Positions 9,132-17,796 of a stretch of DNA of 64,000 bases are shown here, in pieces. The position numbers and the translations under genes were made by a program. The stretch's first letter is position 1. The number at the start of each line of letters is the position of its first letter. Below the pieces are notes generated by a model that was not told where the DNA came from, did no database searches, and was given only the letters and a program-made list of their open reading frames with translations. The stretch covers positions 28,369-92,368 of the forward strand of contig CAKQYA010000008.1 in assembly GCA_934293005.1 (NCBI GenBank), written 5' to 3'. This DNA is from an uncultured Bacteroidaceae bacterium. Its GTDB lineage: Bacteria; Bacteroidota; Bacteroidia; Bacteroidales; Bacteroidaceae.

Positions 9132-10400
9132 TCACTCACCGATGACTGCAGCAATGCCTGGAAGCACCTTGCCTTCAATAGCCTCAAGAAGGGCACCGCC
9201 ACCTGTAGAGATATATGACACCTTGTCTGCAAGACCAAATTTGTTGACACATGCTACAGAGTCGCCACCTCCAATGAGAGAGAATGCTCCTTCTGCTGTA
9301 GCTTTAGCTACTGCTTCGCCAACGGCACGTGAACCTGCTGTAAAGTCTTCGCACTCAAAGCAACCTGCAGGACCGTTCCAAAGGATTGTTTTTGCACCTT
9401 CGATGGCTTCTGCGAACTTTGTGCGGCTTTCAGGACCTGCATCAAGTCCGTCCCATCCATTTTCGATGGCATTAGAAGGGAACACCTTAATTTGCGCACC
9501 TTCTTTTACAGAGAATGTCTTGAAGTCGTATCCTGTGCAGCAAACTGAGTCTGTGCCCAAAACAAGCTCAACACCGTTCTCCTTAGCCATTTTCTCTACG
9601 TTAAGAGCAACATCAAGCTTGTCGAGCTCTACGATAGAATCGCCAATTTCACCGCCATGTGCTTTTGCAAATGTATATGTCATACCTCCACAAAGGATCA
9701 GCTTGTCTACCTTGCCAAGAAGATTTTCTATAATGCCAATCTTTGACGACACTTTGGACCCCCCCATGATTGCAACGAATGGACGTTTGATGTTCTTGAG
9801 GACATTATCGACTGCTTGCACTTCTTTTTCCATAAGAAGACCGAGCATGACATCCTTCTTGTCAAAAAAATCTGCGATTACAGCAGTAGATGCGTGCTTG
9901 CGGTGAGCTGTTCCAAACGCATCCATCACCCAGCAATCAGCATACGATGCAAGTTTCTTGGCAAATTCCTTTTGGCTTGCTTTCATAGCCTTCTTTGCCT
10001 CTTCATATTCAGGAGTGCCTTTTTCCACGCCTACAGGCTTGCCTTCCTCTTCTGGATAGAAGCGGAGGTTTTCAAGAAGAAGAACTTCACCTGGCTTGAG
10101 TGCTGCTGCCTGTGCATCAGCTTTCTGGCAATCGTTAGCAAACTGTACAGGGACACCGAGAGCCTCGCTTACAGCAGGAACAATCTGCTTGAGAGAAAGT
10201 TCTGGCTTCACAGTGCCTTTTGGCTTGCCCATGTGAGACATGATGATAAGAGATCCACCTTTCTCAAGAATAAGTTTGAGGGTAGGGAGAGCGCCGTTGA
10301 TACGAGTCATGTCTGTAATCTTACCTTCCTGGATTGGAACGTTGAAGTCTACACGCACGATAGCCTTTTTACCGGCGAAATTGTACTCATTGATAGTCAT
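9132..10400 (-). CDS. pgk: Phosphoglycerate kinase
   Basis: Transfers phosphate from 1,3-bisphosphoglycerate to ADP in glycolysis (cytoplasm). Hallmarks: KAIVRVDFNVP near the N-terminus, LIIMSHMGKP, PFVAIMGGSKVSSKI, LILCGGMTYTF, LWNGPAGCFE and the C-terminal GGGDSVACVNKFG / STGGGALLE nucleotide-binding segment. The ATG at 10400 (MTINEYNFAGKKAIVRVDF) gives 422 residues. The in-frame ATG nine codons upstream would add residues not seen in the family. It follows panB by about 60 bp on the same strand, so co-transcription is possible, and it ends at a clear terminator. Confidence 0.97.
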   Translation of the reverse strand: MTINEYNFAGKKAIVRVDFNVPIQEGKITDMTRINGALPTLKLILEKGGSLIIMSHMGKPKGTVKPELSLKQIVPAVSEALGVPVQFANDCQKADAQAAALKPGEVLLLENLRFYPEEEGKPVGVEKGTPEYEEAKKAMKASQKEFAKKLASYADCWVMDAFGTAHRKHASTAVIADFFDKKDVMLGLLMEKEVQAVDNVLKNIKRPFVAIMGGSKVSSKIGIIENLLGKVDKLILCGGMTYTFAKAHGGEIGDSIVELDKLDVALNVEKMAKENGVELVLGTDSVCCTGYDFKTFSVKEGAQIKVFPSNAIENGWDGLDAGPESRTKFAEAIEGAKTILWNGPAGCFECEDFTAGSRAVGEAVAKATAEGAFSLIGGGDSVACVNKFGLADKVSYISTGGGALLEAIEGKVLPGIAAVIGE

Positions 10401-10462
10401 AATTGTGTGGTTTTTATTGTTAAACAAAAAAAATTCGATGATAAATAGTTTATGCCTTGATT

Positions 10463-11284
10463 CTAATATTGTTCATTCTCATTAGGAAACACTCCTTCTT
10501 TCACGTCTTCAACGTATCTGCCGATAGCATCTGTCATAATAGTGTTGAGATCTGCATATCGGCGAAGAAACTTAGGAGAGAATCCTCTTGTCATTCCAAG
10601 CATGTCTGCAATCACAAGCACCTGTCCGTCACAACCAGAGCCAGCGCCAATGCCAATTATTGGAATTGTGAGCTCACTTGCTACGCGTGCAGCTAACTTT
10701 GCAGGAATTTTTTCGAGAACAATTGCAAAACAGCCTGCTTCCTGGAGTGCATGGGCGTCACTTATGAGTTTTTGGGCTTCAGCCTCTTCTTTAGCGCGTA
10801 CCGTGTAAGTGCCAAATTTATTTATGGCCTGAGGTGTGAGACCGAGGTGTCCGCAAATTGGTATGCCTGCGTCAAGTATTTTCTTTACTGCTGGAATAAT
10901 TTCCACTCCGCCTTCGAGTTTAAGCGCATCGCAATGTGTTTCTTGCATGATGCGTATGGCATTGCTTACAGCTTCTGTTTCATTTACCTGATATGTGCCA
11001 AATGGCATGTCGCAGATGACAAGTGCTCGCTTTACGCCGCGCACGACACTTTTTGCATGATAAATCATCTGATCGAGTGTGATTGGAAGGGTAGTCCAAT
11101 TGCCTGCCATGACATTACTTGCTGAGTCGCCGACAAGTATCACATCTATGCCTGCTCCGTCTGTAATTGTTGCTGTTGTGTAGTCGTATGATGTAAGCAT
11201 GGCAATCTTCTTGCCTTCTGCCTTCATCTGGATAAGTCTGTGTGTTGTGACCTTTCTTTGGTCTTCTACTAAATATCCTGCCAT
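10463..11284 (-). CDS. panB: 3-methyl-2-oxobutanoate hydroxymethyltransferase
   Basis: First committed step of pantothenate biosynthesis: adds a hydroxymethyl group from methylene-THF to 2-oxoisovalerate to give ketopantoate. The 273-residue length is typical. Motifs: MLTSYDYTTA, VDVILVGDSASNVMAG-type Mg-binding segment (GIDVILVGDSASNVM), LVICDMPFGTYQ, ALKLEGG, GHLGLTPQ, and the catalytic IVLEKIP glutamate, followed by IPIIGIGAGSGCDGQVLV. No other pan genes are nearby. A weak -7-like TAAATTTG lies upstream at 11441-11448 on the minus strand. Confidence 0.96.
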   Translation of the reverse strand: MAGYLVEDQRKVTTHRLIQMKAEGKKIAMLTSYDYTTATITDGAGIDVILVGDSASNVMAGNWTTLPITLDQMIYHAKSVVRGVKRALVICDMPFGTYQVNETEAVSNAIRIMQETHCDALKLEGGVEIIPAVKKILDAGIPICGHLGLTPQAINKFGTYTVRAKEEAEAQKLISDAHALQEAGCFAIVLEKIPAKLAARVASELTIPIIGIGAGSGCDGQVLVIADMLGMTRGFSPKFLRRYADLNTIMTDAIGRYVEDVKEGVFPNENEQY

Positions 11285-11458
11285 TTTTATGTTTTGAATA
11301 TATCTATATTACGACATTTGAATTTTATAAATCTGCTCTAACATGTCGCATTGTCATTGCTAACCTTTTGCTTCAAATAAGCATTCATGCCATTTCAAAT
11401 AGTAGGGCATTGCTTTATTGGCGCTCGACAATACTTGATGCAAATTTACGAATTATTA

Positions 11459-13843
11459 TCAGAACTCGAACAATAATCGGGCATTTATTTGTCTTCGTGT
11501 TAAATAATTCGGTACGGCGTATTGGTGATTTGCAATGTCAGTTACCCAATAATAGCTATTGACGTTTGCAATGTCAAGGATGTTGAACGCATCTATCCCA
11601 AGCCAGATGTTCTTAAAGTATCGCCCCATGCCACTGAAAACATGCTTGTCCTCATTGTTGAGAAGGCGATAGCTGATTCCTATGTCAACACGGCGGTAAC
11701 TTGGCATGCGGAACACCTTTTTTTTTCTTCCTGAATGAGGCGGACCAAATGGAAGCCCTCCCGCATAGTGTCCCTGGAGCGTCATTTTCCATTTTTCCGT
11801 GTTTGGGAAATAGTCACTAAAGAAAAGGGAACAATTCAAGTTCTGGTCTGTTGGCCTAGGCACATAAGAACTGCCATTTATCTTTTCTTCTGTCCTCAAT
11901 ACACCAATGCTGAACCATGATGATGTGCCTGGCACAAACTCACCATATATCTTCATGTCCACTCCCATTGCGTATCCTTTAGAAATGTTGCCTCCATAAT
12001 AAACCACTCTGACATTGTCCACGTTGTATGGAATGAGGTTGCTGAGGGCTTTGTAATAAGCTTCTGCCGTAAATTTAAAAGGACGCTTATATACCCAGAA
12101 CTTATGTTCCATACCCAACACAAAATGGATGCTGCGCTGAGATTTTATGTCATGGTTAAGAAATGTTTTTGTGCTGCCGTCTACCGTAATGGTGTCTCGC
12201 ATTTCTTTGTAGAATGGAGTTTGGTAGTATACGCCTGTTGAGAATCGGTAAACTGTGTTAGTATGTTTGGATGGGATAAAGGCCATTGTGAGCCTTGGAG
12301 AGAATAGCGTCTCTTTATTCCAGTTCCAATGCGTTATGCGAGCACCATAGTTAAGCACCAATTCACCTTCATCAAACATTTTTCGATATGTGTCCTGCAA
12401 ATAGCCTTCATAATGTTTCGATTTCTCATTATTGTTAGAGATAACATTATATATAAGCTCAAGTCTGTTGTTGGAGTGGGGAAGTGAATAACCTGCTGAA
12501 TCGCGCATTTCCCATTCACGCATGTTCTCTTCCACTTTTTCCATTTTTGCAAGAAGTCCATAACTTAAGCTATGATTGGCCAATCGGCTTTGACCAGACA
12601 GTCCGATGTTTACCATACTGGCATTAAGCCTGTTGCGAGCATGCTCATGGTATGTGCCAATGCCCAGACTTTCGGTTTCGCCATCATTGTTAAGCCAATA
12701 CTCACCGTTGATGTCGTATGTTTCACGTTCTTTAGTCTTAAATCCCGACATGTTAAGAGTCAGAGAATTTGCTGTATTGAAATGATGCGTAAATGACAAA
12801 GCACCAAAATAAGTGTGAAACTTATCTTGTTCGCTTCCGTCAAAATACACCTTGAATTCCTTCACATCTTCTGCTGTGCCAAATTTGGTGCTTCTATCAC
12901 TTGGAGTGAAATTATAATCGTCAGATGAAATGACGCCTATCGCATCGAGTGTCCATTTCTTGCATGGACTCCAGCTGATGTATGTTTGATAATCGAAATC
13001 TTTTGGCTCATATTCTCCTTTAGTGTCCATAGTGCCAAGGAGGTTCTTCATAGTCTTGTAACGTAGAGAATGAGTCATGGAGAATTTCTCAGTGCCTGTG
13101 CCGACATATGCGCTGGTTCCCATCAAGCTTGCGCTCAAGCTGCCCTCAACACCTTTTACCTTCTTATACTTTATGTCGAGCACACTTGACATTTTCTCTC
13201 CATATTTCGGTTCAAAGCCTCCTGCAGAAAATCTGACAGATTCGACCATGTCTGGATTTATTATGCTAAGACCTTCTTGTTGACCGCTGCGAATGAGCAA
13301 TGGTCTGTATACTTCTATGCCGTTTATATAAACTGAATTCTCATCAAACGACCCGCCTCTTACATTATATTGGGAAGACAGCTCATTATGGCTTGAAACA
13401 CCAGCCTGACTTTTGATCAATTGTTCCACGCCGCCTCCGCTTGCATTTCCCATATGCTTCAAGTCGTCCATGTTGACGTCAGTCATCGTGTTGGTCTGTC
13501 TGCGAATTTCTTTCACTTCAACATCTCCGAGCATAAATCCAAGAGAAGGAAGCATCACATTCAAAGTGACAGAATCCACCGGATTTATCAACAGTCGTTT
13601 GCGAGTCTCGTATCCAATCATTGAGTATACTACAACTATGGAATCGCTGCTTGGACATGTGACCCTGTATTCTCCTTTGAGATTGCACGTCGTGCCATTG
13701 CCGGTGTTTTCAACACGCACTTGAGCGAGTTCTATCGGCGATTTTTTATCGTCTATGACACGGCCTTTGATTACAACCGACTGTGCTGTCAGCATGCAAG
13801 AAGTTAACTGTATGAAAAATAGAGCAAGAGTTTTTCTTATCAT
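11459..13843 (-). CDS. TonB-dependent outer-membrane receptor with carboxypeptidase-like regulatory N-domain
   Basis: About 794 residues from the ATG at 13843 (MIRKTLALFFIQLTSC, signal peptide to about residue 22). An earlier ATG 33 bp upstream is in frame but would place charged residues before the signal. Domains in order: a carboxypeptidase-D regulatory-like domain (about 25-105, IKGRVIDDKKSPIELAQVRVENTG), a plug domain (about 120-230, including GGVEQLIKSQAGVSSHNELSSQYNVRGGSFDENSVYINGIEVY), then a 22-strand-type barrel ending in the aromatic terminus LLFEF needed for OM insertion. It imports a large or scarce ligand using TonB energy. No SusD partner lies beside it, so it is not a SusCD pair; the ligand is unknown. 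Confidence 0.88.
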   Translation of the reverse strand: MIRKTLALFFIQLTSCMLTAQSVVIKGRVIDDKKSPIELAQVRVENTGNGTTCNLKGEYRVTCPSSDSIVVVYSMIGYETRKRLLINPVDSVTLNVMLPSLGFMLGDVEVKEIRRQTNTMTDVNMDDLKHMGNASGGGVEQLIKSQAGVSSHNELSSQYNVRGGSFDENSVYINGIEVYRPLLIRSGQQEGLSIINPDMVESVRFSAGGFEPKYGEKMSSVLDIKYKKVKGVEGSLSASLMGTSAYVGTGTEKFSMTHSLRYKTMKNLLGTMDTKGEYEPKDFDYQTYISWSPCKKWTLDAIGVISSDDYNFTPSDRSTKFGTAEDVKEFKVYFDGSEQDKFHTYFGALSFTHHFNTANSLTLNMSGFKTKERETYDINGEYWLNNDGETESLGIGTYHEHARNRLNASMVNIGLSGQSRLANHSLSYGLLAKMEKVEENMREWEMRDSAGYSLPHSNNRLELIYNVISNNNEKSKHYEGYLQDTYRKMFDEGELVLNYGARITHWNWNKETLFSPRLTMAFIPSKHTNTVYRFSTGVYYQTPFYKEMRDTITVDGSTKTFLNHDIKSQRSIHFVLGMEHKFWVYKRPFKFTAEAYYKALSNLIPYNVDNVRVVYYGGNISKGYAMGVDMKIYGEFVPGTSSWFSIGVLRTEEKINGSSYVPRPTDQNLNCSLFFSDYFPNTEKWKMTLQGHYAGGLPFGPPHSGRKKKVFRMPSYRRVDIGISYRLLNNEDKHVFSGMGRYFKNIWLGIDAFNILDIANVNSYYWVTDIANHQYAVPNYLTRRQINARLLFEF

Positions 13844-14029
13844 TTTTATTAAACACTTTTCATTTAAAAAGTACAAGTCAGACTGGCTGAAATAGTGAAG
13901 AACATCATTTTAATCAAATATTTTAACAAGTCATTAGATTATCAGAAATTATTATTTAACATAACCGTTATAATCATTATGTCAAATGCGCACGAACTAA
14001 TATCGTGATGTCTGCGCCATTAAATTAGA

Positions 14030-14629
14030 TTAGAATTGCCTTAAGGCTTTATAGAGACGCTGTACAGGAAGTCCCATCACATTAAAATAAGAACCCTCAA
14101 TCCTTGACACGCCAATAAATCCAATCCATTCTTGTATGCCATAAGCTCCAGCTTTGTCAAACGGTTTGTATGTATTGACGTAATAATTTATTTCTTCATC
14201 AGACAATTCATCAAAAAACACTTTTGACGTTGATGCAAACTGCACAGTCTTGTTTTTGGTGGCGATGCAAACACCAGTAATGACTTCGTGCGCATGTCCC
14301 GACAATTGCCTCAAGAAACTTTCAGCATCATGTTCATCCATTGGCTTGCCCAACACTTGTCCGTTGTCATAGACAATTGTGTCAGCTGTTATTATCATCT
14401 CGTCATCAGCCATGCTGGGTTTGTAAGCTTCAGACTTCTTTGAAGATATGTATACAGGAATGTCTTCGCCTTTAAGGTTTTGAGGCCAGCTCTCGTCAAT
14501 ATTTTTTAATGTTCTCACCTCAAAATCAATGCCAAGACCAGCAAGCAATTCTTTTCTTCGTGGAGAATTGCTTGCTAAAACCACTTTATAACCTTCTACC
14601 AGCCGAAGGCTGCGCTGTTGTTCATCCAT
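14030..14629 (-). CDS. maf: Maf family nucleoside triphosphate pyrophosphatase
   Basis: 199 residues. Maf hallmark LASNSPRRKELL near the N-terminus, followed by ITADTIVYDNGQVLGKP and SGHAHEVITGV. Proteins of this subgroup (YhdE-like) hydrolyse dTTP/UTP and modified pyrimidine nucleotides to monophosphates. The start at 14629 lies 34 bp inside the end of the KdsC-like gene, so the two are probably translated from one message. Confidence 0.92.
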   Translation of the reverse strand: MDEQQRSLRLVEGYKVVLASNSPRRKELLAGLGIDFEVRTLKNIDESWPQNLKGEDIPVYISSKKSEAYKPSMADDEMIITADTIVYDNGQVLGKPMDEHDAESFLRQLSGHAHEVITGVCIATKNKTVQFASTSKVFFDELSDEEINYYVNTYKPFDKAGAYGIQEWIGFIGVSRIEGSYFNVMGLPVQRLYKALRQF

Positions 14630-15114
14630 AAATTCTGTGCTTTTAAAATTTGTTCTATGATATCACGTGCGCATCCCTTGCCGCCTTCTTTATGAGAGAT
14701 GTATTTGCACACATTCTTAATTTCAGGCACGGCGTCAGCAGGACAGCATGGCAAACCGCACGCAGACAACACCTCATAGTCAGGTATATCGTCACCTACA
14801 TAAGCTATTTGTTCATCTTTAAGCAAATATTTTTCTTTCAAGGCTTCATACAAAGAAATCTTTACGGCAACCCCAAGATGAACCTCCTTCAAGCCGAGTC
14901 CATTATATCTTATTCTTATAGAGTCAGTCTTCGCTCCTGAGATGATGGCGATGAGCAGTCCGCATTTCACCGCCAACTGCATGGCGTAGCCATCCTTGAT
15001 GTTGACTGTGCGCATCGGTTCACCATTAGGATGCTGTGTTATGGTTTCACACGACAGAACGCCGTCTATATCAAAAAAGACAGCTTTGATTTTCGTTAAA
15101 TCATAGTTTATCAT
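14596..15114 (-). CDS. kdsC: KdsC-like HAD phosphatase (3-deoxy-manno-octulosonate-8-phosphate phosphatase)
   Basis: 172 residues, a C0-type HAD hydrolase without a cap domain. FFDIDGVLS (motif I with the two Asp), IISGAKTDSI (motif II), and YVGDDIPDYEVL (motif IV) match KdsC, which removes phosphate from Kdo-8-P in lipid A/LPS core synthesis and works as a tetramer. It overlaps DUF2520 upstream by 14 bp and maf downstream by 34 bp, the tightest packing in the window. In other Bacteroidota the same three genes are often adjacent (from memory). Confidence 0.88.
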   Translation of the reverse strand: MINYDLTKIKAVFFDIDGVLSCETITQHPNGEPMRTVNIKDGYAMQLAVKCGLLIAIISGAKTDSIRIRYNGLGLKEVHLGVAVKISLYEALKEKYLLKDEQIAYVGDDIPDYEVLSACGLPCCPADAVPEIKNVCKYISHKEGGKGCARDIIEQILKAQNLWMNNSAAFGW

Positions 15115-15874
15115 TATGAATGCTAATGCTCATTATTTTATAAATTTCTTGTGTTGTCTTATGGTCAGACAATAGATCCAAGTGTTTTTCTATGACATTT
15201 GAATCCCATCTCACAGCAGGTCCTGTCTGAGCTTCATGCGGCGAGAGAACCTGGAGTTTATTTGCCGTTTCGTTGATTAAGGGCAACATGACCTCGAATG
15301 GAATATTGCAATGGTTTTTCAACAGCTCTGCTCCTATGCTGCAGCATCTGTTTGCAAAGTTGCAGCAGAACACAGCTGCAAGATGCAAATACATGCGGTC
15401 GCTGCTCGTCATTTCATACACTCTGTCCGACATGCTTTCAGCAAAATCTTTCAAGATGATCAAATCATCATTAGTTTCCGATTCAATAAAACAAGGAATT
15501 ATCGTGAAATCCACTTCTTTCTGTTTCGAAAACGTTTGCATGGGGTATAATACTCCCCTGCGGTTTCCTGAAATAACATCAATCGGCATGCTTCCTGCTG
15601 TATGGATGATAAGTGTGTCCCCCACTCTTTCACGAAGTTTGTCAGACACATCTCTTAATGCATTGTCTTTTACGGCAACTATATAAATATCAGCATCGTC
15701 GCAGATATTTTCCAAATCGTTTGTATAAGCAGAACCTATTTTGTCTGCAAGAGATTTTGCCGACTCTATAGTTCTGCTATAGACCTGTGTTACATTATGC
15801 CCCGCACCAACTGCCGCTTTCGCTAAATTTGTTGCCAAATTGCCAGCGCCAACACATACAATCTTATATTCCAT
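15101..15874 (-). CDS. Rossmann-fold and DUF2520 domain oxidoreductase-like protein
   Basis: 257 residues. The N-terminus has a dinucleotide-binding motif, IVCVGAGNLATNLAKAAVGAGH, followed by VYSRTIESAKSLAD as in F420/NADP-dependent reductases. The C-terminal half is the DUF2520 helical domain (LAAVFCCNFANRCCSIGAELL, then GPAVRWDSNVIEKHLDLL). The reaction is not established for this family. It leads the overlapping DUF2520-kdsC-maf group and follows the nitroreductase by 47 bp. Confidence 0.85.
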   Translation of the reverse strand: MEYKIVCVGAGNLATNLAKAAVGAGHNVTQVYSRTIESAKSLADKIGSAYTNDLENICDDADIYIVAVKDNALRDVSDKLRERVGDTLIIHTAGSMPIDVISGNRRGVLYPMQTFSKQKEVDFTIIPCFIESETNDDLIILKDFAESMSDRVYEMTSSDRMYLHLAAVFCCNFANRCCSIGAELLKNHCNIPFEVMLPLINETANKLQVLSPHEAQTGPAVRWDSNVIEKHLDLLSDHKTTQEIYKIMSISIHNDKL

Positions 15875-15921
15875 GACCCAACCTAATCATTTGTTCTTGT
15901 GACCAATCCTATTCTTATATG

Positions 15922-16461
15922 TCAGTTCTCTTCAACGAAGGGGCCTATATGAACATTTTCCCACTTCAGGTTGTTCTCGTCCTGAGGCTTGCGCTCTATG
16001 GCAGGATACCCAAAGCCTATGACACACTCAGCAGTAAGATTCTCAGGGTAACGAAGGAGGAAGCGAAGAACATTGTCAGATGGCTCTCCATTATCCATAA
16101 AACGGTTGCGTATTTGGCACCAGCACGAACCTAAACCCAAGTCTGCGGCCTGATATTGCATGCTTAAAGCCGCCAATGAAGCATCCTCGCACCACACATC
16201 AGATGCGTCACGGTCTCCGAGCACAACGATGGCAACAGCTGCCCCTGCCAAAAATTGGCTTCCCATTGATCTGCAAAGAGAAATCTTCTCAAGCAAATCT
16301 TTATCATCAACTACCACAAAGTGCCACCCTCTCACGCTTTTGCCAGTAGGCGACATCAAAGCGGCCCTCAGGATGGTCTGCAAATCATCGGCCTTGATGC
16401 TTTGTTCTGTGAACTTGCGCACACTACGCCTTCTCTGTACTAAATCCTTGAAATTATCCAT
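15922..16461 (-). CDS. Nitroreductase family FMN oxidoreductase
   Basis: 179 residues. RRSVRKFTEQSIKADDLQTIL is the usual FMN phosphate-binding start; SPTGKSVRGWHFVVVDD and AADLGLGSCWCQIRNR continue the family pattern, and IGFGYPAIERKP closes the C-terminus. Such proteins reduce nitroaromatics, quinones or flavins with NAD(P)H; the physiological substrate is not predictable. It may be the first gene of a four-gene transcription unit with DUF2520, kdsC and maf. Confidence 0.9.
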   Translation of the reverse strand: MDNFKDLVQRRRSVRKFTEQSIKADDLQTILRAALMSPTGKSVRGWHFVVVDDKDLLEKISLCRSMGSQFLAGAAVAIVVLGDRDASDVWCEDASLAALSMQYQAADLGLGSCWCQIRNRFMDNGEPSDNVLRFLLRYPENLTAECVIGFGYPAIERKPQDENNLKWENVHIGPFVEEN

Positions 16462-16587
16462 AGTCTTATGTGTTTATATGCCTATTGTCTTTTTAAATCT
16501 GTCATTAATTCAAACGACACGAGAACAAATTTAGTGTAAAGATATAAAACTTTTTCCTTTCATCAACCATAATTCCCATATTATTCT

Positions 16588-16595
16588 TATCTTTG
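16588..16595 (+). promoter_or_regulatory. Candidate -7 element for mltG
   Basis: TATCTTTG matches the TAnnTTTG consensus about 70 bp before the mltG start. No convincing -33 TTTG at 19-21 bases upstream. Confidence 0.4.
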
Positions 16596-16667
16596 CAATG
16601 ATAAATAATACAAAACAACCATTTTAAGTGCATGCTGACAGAGCACGACACCATCAAAAAGCAAACC

Positions 16668-17708
16668 ATGAAAAGAAATTCCAAGAAAATACAATGCGGC
16701 ATTATTGCTGCAATCATCGCAGTAGCTCTGGCCATCGTCGGACTGATTGTCTGTTTCAGCGGATTTGGCAATGAAAGACAAGTGCACCTTTATGTAGACC
16801 AGGATGACGATGCCGATTCCATCCTGCAAAAGTTGCAGGCCCAATGCAGTCCCAACCTCCTTGCATTCCGCGTCAATGCTGCTGTGTTTGGGATAGACAA
16901 AAAGGCACGGACGGGACATTACATCATTTCAGACAATCTTTCCGTCATGAAACTTCTTCACCGCATACGCAATCATAATGAAGATCCCGTGCCGCTCATC
17001 GTGCCAAGCGTCAGAACAATAGACGAAATGGTGCACAGGCTATCGCAGCAAATCATGTCGGATTCTGCCGACATTCGATCTGCGCTGTCCAACAGCAGCA
17101 CTATCAGAAGCCTGGGATACACCAGCGAGACCATGCCATGCTTGTTCATACCTAATACATATGAAATATATTGGGACATCACTCCCGACGCTCTTGTGGA
17201 GCGCCTTGTCAAAGAGAATGATCTTTTCTGGAACGAACAGCGCACATCAAAGCTTTCCTGCGTATCCCAATATGCAGGTGAAGAAATGACAAAAGAAAAG
17301 GTCATCACGCTTGCGTCAATCATAGACAGCGAAACGGCAAACAATGCTGAAAAGCCCATCATCGCATCTCTTTACATGAACCGCATGCGCATCGGAATGC
17401 CTCTGCAAAGCGATCCGACCGTCAAATTTGCGCTTGGCGATTTTTCTATGCGTCGCATCATGCATAAGCATCTCAACGTTCAATCGCCATACAACACTTA
17501 CCGCAACAAGGGCCTGCCACCAGGACCAATATGCATCCCGAGCATAGCTGGCATTGATGCGGTACTTAATCATGCCACCAACGACTATATATACATGTGC
17601 GCTAAAGAAGACTTTTCAGGCACGCACAATTACGCTGTGTCATATGCTGAACATCAGCGCAATGCCGCACGTTATGCCAAAGCATTAAATCAACGCAACA
17701 TACATTGA
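16668..17708 (+). CDS. mltG: Endolytic murein transglycosylase MltG (YceG-like)
   Basis: About 346 residues from the ATG at 16668 (MKRNSKKIQCG), followed by one membrane helix (about 9-33). An ATG 36 bp upstream is in frame but adds a polar leader; either is possible. The periplasmic part has a LysM-like subdomain and the YceG catalytic region LASIIDSETANNAEKPIIASLYMNR with the conserved Glu, then LQSDPTVKFALG and LPPGPICIPSIAGIDAVLN. MltG cleaves nascent glycan strands and sets their length. A TATCTTTG -7 element precedes it at 16588-16595. Confidence 0.92.
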   Translation: MKRNSKKIQCGIIAAIIAVALAIVGLIVCFSGFGNERQVHLYVDQDDDADSILQKLQAQCSPNLLAFRVNAAVFGIDKKARTGHYIISDNLSVMKLLHRIRNHNEDPVPLIVPSVRTIDEMVHRLSQQIMSDSADIRSALSNSSTIRSLGYTSETMPCLFIPNTYEIYWDITPDALVERLVKENDLFWNEQRTSKLSCVSQYAGEEMTKEKVITLASIIDSETANNAEKPIIASLYMNRMRIGMPLQSDPTVKFALGDFSMRRIMHKHLNVQSPYNTYRNKGLPPGPICIPSIAGIDAVLNHATNDYIYMCAKEDFSGTHNYAVSYAEHQRNAARYAKALNQRNIH

Positions 17709-17796
17709 ATAAAAAGCTGTCACAAACTGCAACACACTCAACATTCAGAACAAATCAAAACAACAACTAACATAAAACCATAAGATTAGCTTAATT

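Noticed and set aside
9094..9906. 270-codon plus-strand frame opposite pgk
   Set aside because: Antisense of a highly conserved gene; Ser/Pro/Thr-rich translation typical of shadow frames.
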